Positions 35,399 to 44,545 are shown, numbered from the stretch's first letter. The stretch: DNA of 64,000 nucleotides from Rickettsia akari str. Hartford (GCF_000018205.1 NC_009881.1:186001-250000), one strand, 5' to 3'. Made by a program: numbers and translations. The notes: generated by a model not told the origin, from the letters alone.

Positions 35399-36451
35399 TT
35401 AACATACTAGATGATAATTACTTATATCCCCCGTTGTTTTGACTTCCTGAGCATATTCTTGACTGCAGCTTTGAAAATTATTATATATCTCAACTAAATT
35501 AGCTCCGGTTTCAGTTTCAACTATTTGATTATATAAATTTTTTTTAAAATTTAGAGTATGTTTAGCATATTTTTGTGTTTCTGTTTCCCAATCATCTATG
35601 GTCAAAGTAATATTCTGTTTCAAATCAGAAAAATTAACAAGCCCATGCCTACTGATCCCGGCTATTATTTCCTCAAAGCCTTCGACTATTCCATTAATTC
35701 CTAGATATTTTATAGCTTTTTGCTTGGCAAAATTGTATAAATATGATGCCCATGCTTCTAATTGTGATAGTTCTGTTGTTTTACTAGGAAGAACCATTAT
35801 TGTTTTCCCCAAATGCTTATTAGTAATATTAACAAGATTATGTTTTGCATTATATATTTTAGAATGGGTAGCTAGCTCCTCTATTGGAGTTGTTACTTTT
35901 TCTGTAAAGACATTTTTTTTGATGGCTCTTTCAATGATCGGTTTTGAGCCAGGGCTGTCAAAAGTTGTAGATTTATTAAAAGGTAGGTTACGAGAATGTA
36001 TTTCTACCAAGCTTAAATCTGCATATATTGCTCCAAGTGAATGACCGCTAGTATTAAAAATATATTCTGTGGCTTTATTTAAGCCGCCTAATTTATTAAT
36101 TACTTCATTAACAAATTCCTGAAGTGGAGTTAGTTTAGTAGGTAAATAATGAAGAGCGATTAGTAAGTCGTCTAGGAAATCAGATATATTGAATTTTGTA
36201 CCGGCACTAGTAATATGAACTTCTTTAGTTTCTTTATTTATAAATGCAACGGCTTTATAACCATATTTAGCGGTGTTGACATAATCACATGAAGCAGTTA
36301 ATATTTCCCAGCCGCTATCTGTTAATTGTGCATTGACCTTTGATGCTTCTAGATTATAAGTATTTAAATCATCTGTTTTATATGCGAGGTCTAACCCTAT
36401 ATAAGCAAGCTTTTTAGTACTAATATGTTTAGAATTTTTGTACTTAGACAT
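35399..36451 (-). CDS. Lipase-like alpha/beta-hydrolase (GHSLG), unknown role
   Basis: A 350-aa protein with no signal peptide. It has the nucleophile-elbow motif TSGHSLGA (the serine is residue 138 from this start), preceded by YKAVAFINKETKEVHITSAGT, where class 3 lipases and DUF2974-type hydrolases have an oxyanion strand ending in a GT. A possible acid lies in TTFDSPGSKP, and NLVNITNKHLGK resembles the block that carries the active-site histidine in relatives. The start at 36451 is preferred: RBS AAAGAGGC lies just upstream, while the ATG at 36481 overlaps the promoter. The hydrolase fold is inferred from motifs; substrate and secretion are unknown. The gene is not near any lipid genes. 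Confidence 0.65.
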   Translation of the reverse strand: MSKYKNSKHISTKKLAYIGLDLAYKTDDLNTYNLEASKVNAQLTDSGWEILTASCDYVNTAKYGYKAVAFINKETKEVHITSAGTKFNISDFLDDLLIALHYLPTKLTPLQEFVNEVINKLGGLNKATEYIFNTSGHSLGAIYADLSLVEIHSRNLPFNKSTTFDSPGSKPIIERAIKKNVFTEKVTTPIEELATHSKIYNAKHNLVNITNKHLGKTIMVLPSKTTELSQLEAWASYLYNFAKQKAIKYLGINGIVEGFEEIIAGISRHGLVNFSDLKQNITLTIDDWETETQKYAKHTLNFKKNLYNQIVETETGANLVEIYNNFQSCSQEYAQEVKTTGDISNYHLVC

Positions 36452-36480
36452 ATCTGCCTCTTTATTTATCGGTATTACCA

Positions 36481-36510
36481 TAAAATGTGGTTTTTTCTAA
36501 AAAATGTCAA
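36481..36510 (-). promoter_or_regulatory. Putative promoter of the GHSLG hydrolase gene
   Basis: On the minus strand a consensus TTGACA (36505-36510) is followed after 18 bases by a weak ATTTTA (36481-36486). Transcription would start near 36475, after the upstream ATG at 36481, supporting translation from 36451. Confidence 0.45.
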
Positions 36511-36601
36511 GTATTAATACTCATTAAACTTATTATTAAATAAAGGTTTACATTATAAACAAAACCATAAAACATGGTAATTAAAAACAAGGATATAGGC
36601 T

Positions 36602-36763
36602 ATGTTGACATTATTAGTACGTAATTTATTCGTAAGTAATAAACCTATTACTTACGTATCTTTAATAGCAAAAGCAAAAGCAGATTATAGTTTTTATACG
36701 AAATTAGCATCAGGAAGCTTTCTGGCAGGAATAGGTAGTTTTTTTCATCTAGTAGTTGGCTAA
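36602..36763 (+). pseudogene. Detached 5' part of the following gene (frameshift)
   Basis: From the ATG at 36602, with AAGGATATAG upstream, the frame encodes MLTLLVRNLFVSNKPITYVS and continues to SFLAGIGSFF, then runs out at a TAA at 36761. A T tract at 36739-36745 has seven T; eight T would join this frame to the downstream one (SSSWLSKIPLITGAFFGTSY then WAKGIMDSNEQ). It encodes the membrane-like N-terminus of the 36823 gene. Confidence 0.7.
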
Positions 36764-36822
36764 GCAAAATACCTTTAATAACAGGGGCTTTTTTTGGTAC
36801 TAGTTATTGGGCAAAAGGCATT

Positions 36823-37554
36823 ATGGATAGTAATGAACAAATAAAGCTTTTTACTAAAGCTCATGAAGCAACTAAATCTGAAGAGTATTTAGCTACTTCG
36901 TCGTTAGGAAGTTTTGTATACGGTACTGCTGTAGATAAAAACGGTGTAGATCAATTGACTGGTAAATATATTGAAGGAACAAACGGTAAGATAATATCTA
37001 ATGCAATAACTCGTGTACCAACCTTAAGTTTAACGGAAGACGGCGTTGGTTACAAGCATAATGGTGGTTATGAAATAGTAGAATCAACAGATCGTGCGTT
37101 ATATCAGGAAATACCTGGCGTGAAAGGACAATATACAAATAAATTAGTTATGGATACCAGTATTCTTTCTTTACATGGTTGTATTATTCAGCAGTTAATA
37201 CAAAATTGCTATTCAAGCGACGATATTGAAAAAGCTTTAAGTTTAGGAACTATTGAAAAGAGAGAAAGTTATAAAAATAAGAAATTAGCAGAATACAAGC
37301 CAAATTTGACAAGTACGCTATGGCATGGTACAGAGCAAGCTATGAAAAATAAAGAAGTAGAACTTTCACAAGAAATACAGAAATATGCCGCAATAAATGA
37401 AGCTTATAAAGCATTATTTAATTATCATACTTCCGGTACTAGCGAAGAACAAGAAGAGCAGTTTTATAGCCTTGATTATAATAATCTTAATGATGATCAA
37501 ACTCAAATCTTAGGAGATGAGGGAGATGAAGGATATATATCTGATATTGCCTAG
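36823..37554 (+). CDS. Rickettsia hypothetical protein, N-terminus lost by frameshift
   Basis: A 243-aa frame with no family I can recognise. It is hydrophilic and tyrosine-rich, with YEIVESTDRALYQEIPGVKG in the middle and an acidic tail (EEQEEQFYSLDYNNLNDDQT, ending GDEGDEGYISDIA). Translated upstream sequence shows that the original gene began at 36602 and carried a hydrophobic N-terminal segment, now out of frame by one base in a poly-T run. The 36823 ATG is internal to the ancestral gene and has no good ribosome-binding site, so expression as drawn is uncertain unless slippage in the T run restores the frame. Confidence 0.5.
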   Translation: MDSNEQIKLFTKAHEATKSEEYLATSSLGSFVYGTAVDKNGVDQLTGKYIEGTNGKIISNAITRVPTLSLTEDGVGYKHNGGYEIVESTDRALYQEIPGVKGQYTNKLVMDTSILSLHGCIIQQLIQNCYSSDDIEKALSLGTIEKRESYKNKKLAEYKPNLTSTLWHGTEQAMKNKEVELSQEIQKYAAINEAYKALFNYHTSGTSEEQEEQFYSLDYNNLNDDQTQILGDEGDEGYISDIA

Positions 37555-37577
37555 TCACTAGATACAAAATTTTCTAG

Positions 37578-37614
37578 AGAGTAATGTTATAGATCTATAA
37601 CATTACTCTGTTTT
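37578..37614. terminator. Bidirectional terminator, perfect 32-bp palindrome
   Basis: The sequence at 37578-37609 is a perfect self-complementary palindrome (16 bases per arm), followed by GTTTT. It separates the convergent 36823 gene and the ratA-like gene. Confidence 0.85.
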
Positions 37615-38053
37615 ATTTAATAACCTCTTTAGCTCTCTTTTCAAAAGCTATAATCATTTTTTCGGTTGCTTTGCTAAAATAAGTGCCGATTAATTTATCC
37701 AGTATTACGGATTTCATTTTAAAATCAATAAAGAATTTTAATTCCGTTCCTGCTGTGCATGGAACAAATTGCCAAGTACTTGTTAAATATTCAAAAGGTC
37801 CTGAAATAGCTACCGTATTAATCAAATATATTCCATCATCTGTTATTTCGCTTGTAACTCGTGAGTTATATTTTTCTGAAAAGCCTTTTAACTGAATTAC
37901 TAATTCAGCAATAACCTCTTGATTGTTTGCTGAAATGATTCTAGAAGCAGAACACCAAGGTAAGAATTTAGGATAAGACTCTACATCCCACACCAAATCA
38001 AACAATTTCTGCAGTTGGTAAGGTAAAACCTTAATTTGCTCAAATGATGCCAT
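37613..38053 (-). CDS. RatA/COQ10-family SRPBCC protein
   Basis: A 146-aa START/SRPBCC-domain protein of the coenzyme-Q-binding COQ10/RatA type. It has LPYQLQKLFDLVWDVESYPK followed by FLPWCSASRI, and near the end TELKFFIDFKMKSVILDKLIG. In mitochondria and alphaproteobacteria this family binds ubiquinone and supports respiration. The RatA ribosome-association role described in E. coli is the alternative. It follows the SDHAF4-like gene by four bases, so both may serve the respiratory chain. Confidence 0.9.
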   Translation of the reverse strand: MASFEQIKVLPYQLQKLFDLVWDVESYPKFLPWCSASRIISANNQEVIAELVIQLKGFSEKYNSRVTSEITDDGIYLINTVAISGPFEYLTSTWQFVPCTAGTELKFFIDFKMKSVILDKLIGTYFSKATEKMIIAFEKRAKEVIK

Positions 38054-38057
38054 AATA

Positions 38058-38318
38058 TTAGAAATCAGTGACTTTACCTTTATGTTGCCAATCGTCGTAT
38101 CTTGTCGGTTCTAGACCTTTCACACCGCCGATTTCTTTTGCTTTTGGTACAGCGTCATTCACAAAGCTTGATACAGGCGAATTTTTGGAGTTAAGTCTGT
38201 ACTCACGGACATAAGTACGCTCCGTAGATTTACTCTTAAATTCATCCTGTCTGAAGCTTTCTGAATTTAGCTGTAAATTGTCTTCTTCTGATATATTATT
38301 ATATTTTTCATTCGTCAT
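38058..38318 (-). CDS. DUF1674 / SDHAF4-like protein
   Basis: An 86-aa protein whose last 25 residues carry the family signature: [20 protein letters not shown] followed by KVTDF (family pattern GG..GPEPTRYGDWE.KG...DF). The mitochondrial relative SDHAF4 helps assemble flavinylated succinate dehydrogenase; such a role here is inferred. The first 60 residues are polar and unconserved in appearance. The ATG is only nine bases from the divergent rsmE ATG. Confidence 0.85.
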   Translation of the reverse strand: MTNEKYNNISEEDNLQLNSESFRQDEFKSKSTERTYVREYRLNSKNSPVSSFVNDAVPKAKEIGGVKGLEPTRYDDWQHKGKVTDF

Positions 38319-38327
38319 GGTAATAAT

Positions 38328-39092
38328 ATGAGATTTAATCGTATTTATATTAATAGTCGTTTAGCTGAAAATAGCAAGATAGAATTAGCAAGTGATCATG
38401 TTCATTATGTTAAAACGGTGCTACGCCTTAAAGTAAATGATGGTTTGCGTATCTTTAACGGTACGGAAGGAGAATTTTTAGCACACATTACCGCTATAGG
38501 TAAGCATAACATATCGGTTAGGCTTAAAGAACAGTTAAAAAAGCCTTATACAGAATCTGCATTAACTCTTGCTGTTGCTATAATAAAGCAAGATAAATTA
38601 ATGCTTGCAATAAATATGGCTACGCAACTCGGTATAACTAAAATTATTCCGTTAATTACTAGTCGGTGTCAATTTAGAACAGTAAATATAGAACGTTTAA
38701 CGAAATGTGTTATTGAGGCTACAGAGCAATCAGAACGTCTTATTCCCCCGATAATTGAAAAAGCTATCACAATACAAGATTGTCTTAAAAAGCATAATAA
38801 TTTTATGTTATATGCTAATGAACATGAAAAAGAAGAAAATTCTATATTACGAATTTCATCATTACTGGATAATAATATAGCTATTATTATTGGACCGGAG
38901 GGAGGTTTTACTAATGATGAACTGGAACTTCTTGCTTCATACAAGAATACAAAATCCGTCAGTTTAGGAAGTAATATATTACGTGCTGAAACAGCAGTAA
39001 TAACTGCTATAGTACAAGTGAAGTTGTTAGGTCGTAATTGCGAGGAGCAAAGCGACGTGGTAATCCAGAAAAATAATAAAAAAATGCTATAA
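38328..39092 (+). CDS. rsmE: 16S rRNA m3U1498 methyltransferase RsmE
   Basis: A SPOUT-class SAM methyltransferase of 254 aa that modifies U1498 in the decoding site. It has the N-terminal PUA-like part ([20 protein letters not shown]) and the trefoil-knot motifs [19 protein letters not shown] and [20 protein letters not shown]. The last 20 or so residues ([19 protein letters not shown]) are encoded by a family A repeat that begins near 39031, so the natural C-terminus has been replaced or extended. The stop lies inside the repeat's central hairpin. It is divergent from the SDHAF4-like gene, with a nine-base gap. Confidence 0.94.
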   Translation: MRFNRIYINSRLAENSKIELASDHVHYVKTVLRLKVNDGLRIFNGTEGEFLAHITAIGKHNISVRLKEQLKKPYTESALTLAVAIIKQDKLMLAINMATQLGITKIIPLITSRCQFRTVNIERLTKCVIEATEQSERLIPPIIEKAITIQDCLKKHNNFMLYANEHEKEENSILRISSLLDNNIAIIIGPEGGFTNDELELLASYKNTKSVSLGSNILRAETAVITAIVQVKLLGRNCEEQSDVVIQKNNKKML

Positions 39093-39152
39093 ATTAGCAT
39101 TTTTTACTGGATTGCTTCGTCGAATTACTGTGTAATTCTTCTCGTAATGACG
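39031..39152. repeat. Family A repeat fused to rsmE, with terminator hairpin
   Basis: The left arm CGTAATTGCGAGGAGCAAAG and the right arm TTCTTCTCGTAATGACG enclose CGACGTGGTAATCCAG/CTGGATTGCTTCGTCG. In the centre, 39080-39089 pairs with 39095-39104 (AAAAATGCTA/TAGCATTTTT), a terminator-like hairpin that contains the rsmE stop codon. Confidence 0.8.
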
Positions 39153-39163
39153 AAAAGGTAGAG

Positions 39164-39392
39164 TTACTTCGCTTTCTCTATTACGGGTTTACAAAATAGT
39201 TGACCTAAATAAAGGCAAGCATATACAGCACAAAAGCCTATAATTATATAAAGTATTGTAACAATAATTGGAAATGAGCCAAATAAAAGTGTTACTAAAT
39301 TAAAATTAAATAACCCGACTAAGCCACAATTTATAGCACCTATGGAAGATAATAAATGTATAGTAGTAAATAAGCGGATTATTAGAAGTATT
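39164..39392 (-). pseudogene. DUF378 membrane protein gene without a start codon
   Basis: The minus strand has an open frame ending at TAA 39164-39166: SSIGAINCGLVGLFNFNLVT, LLFGSFPIIVTILYIIIGF, then CAVYACLYLGQ and KPVIEKAK. The IGAIN.GLVG.FNF...LLFG pattern is that of small DUF378 (YuzA-like) membrane proteins. Upstream are two stops and no ATG, GTG or TTG in a sensible place, and the expected Trp of GAINWG is Cys. Probably a gene that lost its start, although a non-standard start cannot be excluded. Confidence 0.6.
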
Positions 39393-39487
39393 TATTAACA
39401 TATTTTGACCTCATATTCATTAAACGTAAAAGAATCATTTCTAATTTTGAGCTATATGTCTACTAAATTTTATAATTCTATAAGTTA

Positions 39488-42400
39488 TTAATCCTTCTTA
39501 ACAGTTTGATATATTAAAGGTATAACAAAAATTGTAAATATAGTACTGATGCTTAATCCTCCAACTATTAACAAGCCTATAGAATTACGAGCAGCAGCAA
39601 CGGCTCCATCCGCAAAGACTAGAGGTAAAGCTCCGACTACAGCAGCCACGGTAGTCATAATAATTGGACGCAAGCGAAGTCTTGAGGATTCTATTATATC
39701 TTCTTGAAGATTTACTCATTTTTCTCTTAGTTGATTAGCAAATTCTACTATCATAATAGAATTCTTAGTAATTAACCCAATTAAAGTAATAAGTCCGATA
39801 TTAATATACATATTAAGGCTATTACCGGGAAGCTAGAGAGCAAGTACACCGCCGGTTATTGAGAAAGGTACGGCTAGTAATATTAATAAAGGGTCAGTAA
39901 AGCTTTCAAATTGAGCTGCAAGCACTAAATAGATAAATACAAGAGCAAACACAAATGTAAGCATATTACTGTCTGCATCTCTCATTTGTTTAATCTCACC
40001 GATATATTCAATTATAGTATTACTAGGGTCGAGTAACTTAGCGGCTATTTTATTGATTTCATTAATTGCATCATTAATTTTTCCGTCAGGAGCAAGATCA
40101 GAAGAAATAGTAACGGATTTTGAATTATTATAATGACTATATGATTTTATTGATATTTTTTTCCGTAATATTAGCTATTGATTCAAGCGGTAACATATTA
40201 TTATTTTTTGCTCTAATTGAAATTTTACTAAAATCGCTAATATTTTTGTGATCTTTTTGATTAAAGTGCAATATAACGTCATATAAATCATTACCCATTC
40301 TAAAATCCCCAATTTGTTGACCTGCAAGTAAATATTGTACCGTTTTGCCTATATTGGCCAAATCCATTCCGTATCAATAAGCCTTATCACGGTTGACTTC
40401 TATACTTATAGTCGGCATTGCTGATTGTAAATTTCTATTGACGTTTAAGAAAATAGGATTTGTTTTCATTATATCAATAAATTGTTGTGATATTTTATCT
40501 AAATCATCATATTTAAGGTTTGTTTGAATAGTAAACTCAATAGGACTACTTGCATTACCGCTAACCATTGAACGTGGATCCATAGCGAAAATCGACATGC
40601 CCGGTATTTCGGAAAACTGATTATTTAACATATTTTTAACAGTTGCTTGGGAACGAGAACGCTCACCCCAATCTTTTAACTGAATAAATCCAAAAACATT
40701 ATCACTACCGCCTGCACCTATTACCATCAGATAACCTAATATATCTTGATAATTAGCAAGGATTTTTTCGGCTTCTTTCACTACTTTAGTAGAAGATTCT
40801 AAACTAGAACCCTCAGGACCTTTAAGAGAAACTTGTAAAAATCCATCATCTTTTTGTGGTACGAAAATTTTTTGAGTAAATTTAAAACTAATAATCAGCA
40901 CTATAAATGATGATACAATAATGATCACAAATTTCTTTTTATTGTCAAAAGTTAGCTTGAGATAGTAAATAATATTTATTTTGAATAAATTGTAGAATGT
41001 CGTGAAACTTTACTAAGAATTTCGATAAGTCCGTATTATGTTTTGTAACCATACGACTTGACATCATTGGAGTTAAAGCAACAAATCCTGAAAACAAAAC
41101 GCAAAATGCTACAGTCCAAGCAAATTCAATAAATAATTTTCCGATAAAACCCTCTATAAAACCGACGGGTAAAAATACGGCAGCAATGGTAATAGTCATA
41201 GCAATGATTGCAAAGCCGATTTCTTTAGAAGCAAGTAAAACTGCTTCCATGGGTTTATTCCCCATTTCATTATATCTAAAAATGTTTTCAAGCATAACTA
41301 TCGCATCATCGACAACTAAACATATAGCAAGTATCATAGCAAGGAGCGTAAAGATATTAATAGAAAATCCAAAAATATACATTACGCTACAAGTACCGAT
41401 CAACGATACCGGAATCGTCACAAACGGAATTAAGGTAATTTTAGCAGAAGCAAGAAATAAATATGTGACTAAAAATACTAATATTACAGATTCAAAAATT
41501 GTTTGAAATATCGCATAAATTGATGCTTTTACAGGGATTGCTCCATCATATGCGATATCCATGTGTATTCCTTTGGGCATTGATTCTTTAATTCTTTCTA
41601 GCTCTTTAGTTACTTCATTTGATAAATCTATGACATTAGCTTTTGATGCTTTTATAAGACCAAGAGCAATGGAGCTTTTTCCGTTATATCGGAAAATTAT
41701 GTCCTCATCGTGAGAAGTGAAAGATATTTTCGCTATATCGCGTAATTTTATGATACCTCCGTTTTGTACTTTTAGCATAATATTGCCGAATTCTTCCGGT
41801 GTAGATAAAGAGCCTTCAAGCGTTACTATAAAATTATTACTTTTTGTTTTAATTATACCTATTGGCTAATCTTTATTTTGCTCTTTTATTGCAGATTCAA
41901 TCTTCAATAAAGAAATTTTATGTTGATATAATTTTTTGGAATCTGGTTCTATTCTCATTATATATTCCCGATAGCCGTAAATTTGCGATTGTCCTAGGCT
42001 TTCAAGTTTATCTAACGGTCTTTGTAGATTATATTCGACGATCTTTGTCAATTCTAAATCGCTATATTGATCACTTTCAACACTTATGAAGAGGCTTGTC
42101 AAACTATCGGCATCAAGTTTTGCAACTGATGGGGCTTTCATATCTTGCGGGAACATATAAGTGATATCCGATATTTTAGAACGCACATCGTTTAATGCTA
42201 CTGCGATATCGGTAGATAATAGAAACGATAAAGTAATACTATTTGCGTCTGTAGAACTTTGAGAAGTTATATAATCTAAGTTTTAACCGTCTTTAAAGCT
42301 TTTTCTATACGTGTCGTTATTTCTTTTTTCATATATGAAGCACCGGCACATGCATAATGAGCTTCGACGTTATATAATGGGCACTGAAATATCACGAGTT

Positions 42401-42503
42401 CCTCTAATTTGTAGTTTGGTAAAAATTGTCACAAGAGCTAGATAACCAAACTCAAAACTGTAGCAAAGACAGGGCGTTTAATACAAATTTCAGACAATAA
42501 CAT
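39488..42503 (-). pseudogene. RND-family efflux pump (AcrB/AcrD-like) pseudogene
   Basis: Fragments of one transporter lie in order on the minus strand. The start, MLLSEICIKRPVFATVLSLVI, is followed at once by a TAG. Then come DVRSKISDITYMFPQDMKAP and LDKLESLGQSQIYGYREYIM; AFCVLFSGFVALTPMMSSRM with the periplasmic and membrane core at 40945-41778 (VTIPVSLIGTCSVMYIFGFS, MILAICLVVDDAIVMLENIF); porter-domain pieces at 40137-40928 (FVPQKDDGFLQVSLKGPEGS); and the C-terminal MTTVAAVVGALPLVFADGA. At least five frames are joined only across stops or frameshifts. No adaptor or outer-membrane partner gene is adjacent. Confidence 0.93.
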
Positions 42504-42561
42504 TGGATTTAATATATTTTGCCTTAAAAATTTTATTCTAAATTAATGTGAATAGCCGCAT

Positions 42562-42690
42562 TATTACATAAATCTGCCATTTGGTTAGAAATATTCTATA
42601 TAAAAAGTGAAAGATGGTTTCCAACTTATTATATAAATTAAGTATATATTGTTTTTTATGTAAAACTTATAATTTTTTACAAAGTAGAAA
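42562..42690. repeat. Family D dispersed repeat, copy 2
   Basis: It matches 28077-28215 block by block: TTATTACATAAATCTGCCATT, TATAAAAAGTGAAAGATGG, TTAAGTATATATTGTTTTTT, ACTTATAATTTTTTACAAAG. The rest of the 42504-42860 gap shows nothing recognisable. Confidence 0.7.
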
Positions 42691-42860
42691 ATTAGCTTTT
42701 GTAATTTACTACTGACAATAAATTAGGGTTTGAATGATAAATTTTCACTTTAGTTACTTGATTAAGATAGTCTTAACAGTATTACTGATGTAAAATGGCT
42801 ACATTTTTTTATAAATTAATATAATAACGTATATATTTTAAACTTTGTAAATAACTGGTA

Positions 42861-42889
42861 TTTGCAGTATGTGGGTAGTTTGTTATAAT
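42861..42889 (+). promoter_or_regulatory. Putative promoter of the HU gene
   Basis: TTTGCA (42861-42866) and a consensus TATAAT (42884-42889) with exactly 17 bases between. The implied leader is about 100 bases and ends with AAAGGAG (42977-42983) 13 bases before the ATG. Confidence 0.65.
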
Positions 42890-42907
42890 TAACTCACATA
42901 AAAAATA

Positions 42908-42962
42908 TATTGATGTATATTATTGCCAGTTGTATATATTGTTTTATAAAAAAACATCAATA
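42908..42962 (+). promoter_or_regulatory. Inverted repeat in the HU leader
   Basis: TATTGATGT (42908-42916) pairs perfectly with ACATCAATA (42954-42962), enclosing 37 bases in the untranslated leader between promoter and ribosome-binding site. It could fold in the mRNA or bind a protein; the function is unknown. Confidence 0.35.
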
Positions 42963-42996
42963 CATATTAACCCATTAAAGGAGAGTTGATTTTATT

Positions 42997-43329
42997 ATGA
43001 GTACACATAACAAAAGCGAACCAAAAAAAATGAATAAAACCGAATTTATAGCATTTATGACAGACCATGCTCATAATCATAAACATGCTTCACATAAAAC
43101 ATTAACAAAAGCTGATGCTGAGAAAGCACTTAATTTAGTTCTTGATAGTGTGATTAGTGCTATAAGGAGCCACTATAATATTAATATAACAGGTTTTGGT
43201 TCATTTGAAATACATCATAGAAAAGCACGTGAGGGCCGTAACCCAAAAACTGGAGCAAAAATGAAAATAGATGCTTACAATCAACCTACTTTTAGAGCTG
43301 GAAGAAAAATGAAAGAAGCTTGTAATTAA
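42997..43329 (+). CDS. HU/IHF-family DNA-binding protein with His-rich N-terminus
   Basis: A 110-aa nucleoid protein, longer than the usual 90. The DNA-binding arm is intact: NITGFGSFEIHHRKAREGRN and PKTGAKMKIDAYNQPTFRAG. The first 35 residues are unusual, with a histidine/lysine-rich run (MTDHAHNHKHASHKTLTKAD) between the start and helix 1, which could bind metal; that is speculation. A strong promoter and ribosome-binding site precede it. It is probably monocistronic. Confidence 0.92.
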   Translation: MSTHNKSEPKKMNKTEFIAFMTDHAHNHKHASHKTLTKADAEKALNLVLDSVISAIRSHYNINITGFGSFEIHHRKAREGRNPKTGAKMKIDAYNQPTFRAGRKMKEACN

Positions 43330-43414
43330 AAAAGTAACTTATTACAGTACTGATAGTTTCCAAACCACGTTATAAGTTTGCAGGGTGATACTAGAAAAAC
43401 CGGCTCATGCAACA

Positions 43415-44263
43415 ATGCTCTGCAAAAGCCGGAATGATATAGAACAATTCTTAACGATATTACAACCATTGATAATTGAACGCCTAAAGTTTAACTTAAA
43501 GCATAATAAGCTATATCATAGTTGGCTTATCGAAGCTGAAAATATAGAGCAAGCTTTAAAAGATTTAGAAGATTTCGTATATAGTACGCTTTTTAAGAAT
43601 AGCATTCCGCTTGAAAACAATCCTGATTATCATTTTATCTCTAGAGAAACTTCATATACATCTAATGCTAAAAATATTTCTATTGAACAAATAAGAAAAT
43701 TACAAGACTTCTTAAGTAAAACTTCTGCAATCTCAGGTTATAAAGTTGTAGTAATTTATGCGGCAGATCTTATGAATTTGAATGCAGCGAATTCATGTTT
43801 AAAAATTCTTGAAGATGCACCAAAGAATAGTTACATTTTTTTAATTACTTCAAGAGCTGCAAGTATTATATCTACGATTAGATCAAGATGTTTTAAAGTT
43901 AATATTAGATCTACTCTACCTCATGCTCGAAATGACTTATATCTTCAGTTTATTCAACCGATAGCAGATAATGAAACATTAGATTTTATTCATCGTTTTA
44001 CTAATAAAGACCGAGAATTATGGCTAGATTTTATTGACAATTTATTATTATTAATGAATAGAATGCTTAAAAAAGCTGCTAACGTTAATATTGAACTGCT
44101 AGATTTAGAAAATAAGATTTTTAATAAATTATCAAATAAGCATCCTTCCTATTTACTACAAAAATTTACCGGTATAAAAAAGTTAATATATAATACCATT
44201 GATTATGATTTGGACTTAAAAACAAGTTATATATTAGTGGTGAATGAGTTTACTAGTAATTAA
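43415..44263 (+). CDS. DNA polymerase III delta' subunit (HolB-like)
   Basis: Clamp-loader subunit. The most conserved part is NLNAANSCLKILEDAPKNSY and FLITSRAASIISTIRSRCFK, the delta' sensor region. AAA+ features before it are weak, as usual in delta'. The start is uncertain: ATG 43415 is used here, but the first residues (MLCKSRNDIE) are encoded by a fragment of a family B-like repeat (43396-43441). A GTG at 43385 is further upstream, and an in-frame TTG at 43469 (MIIERLKFNLKHNKLYHSWL) would skip the repeat. The repeat insertion may have replaced the original start. Confidence 0.85.
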   Translation: MLCKSRNDIEQFLTILQPLIIERLKFNLKHNKLYHSWLIEAENIEQALKDLEDFVYSTLFKNSIPLENNPDYHFISRETSYTSNAKNISIEQIRKLQDFLSKTSAISGYKVVVIYAADLMNLNAANSCLKILEDAPKNSYIFLITSRAASIISTIRSRCFKVNIRSTLPHARNDLYLQFIQPIADNETLDFIHRFTNKDRELWLDFIDNLLLLMNRMLKKAANVNIELLDLENKIFNKLSNKHPSYLLQKFTGIKKLIYNTIDYDLDLKTSYILVVNEFTSN

Positions 44264-44297
44264 CACGACATCACTACGTTCCTTTCAATGTTATTCA

Positions 44298-44468
44298 TAA
44301 AAGGCGTTATTGTATGGATAGGTAAAATCAGTTGTGTCACCCTGTGGCTCGACCACTTTGTCCATAAAAACAACTTGCAATACTAATAATTTTAGTATTT
44401 TTAACTGGATCCCGCGATCAAGTTAATTAGGATGACAACGGAAAATCGATTCATGCAACAACGCCTAC
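44298..44468. repeat. Family B palindromic repeat
   Basis: GGCGTTATTGTATGGATAGG and the right-hand CATGCAACAACGCC are the outer edges. Inside are TGTGTCACCCTGTGGCTCGACC, TTTTAGTATTTTTAACTGGATCC and CGATCAAGTTAATTAGGATGACA. It fills most of the gap before ffh. Confidence 0.7.
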
Positions 44469-44545
44469 ATAAAACCATAAAATATTATTGTTGCTAAAAC
44501 ATATTGGGCAAAATATATTAGAACTTTATAAATTAAATTACTTAC

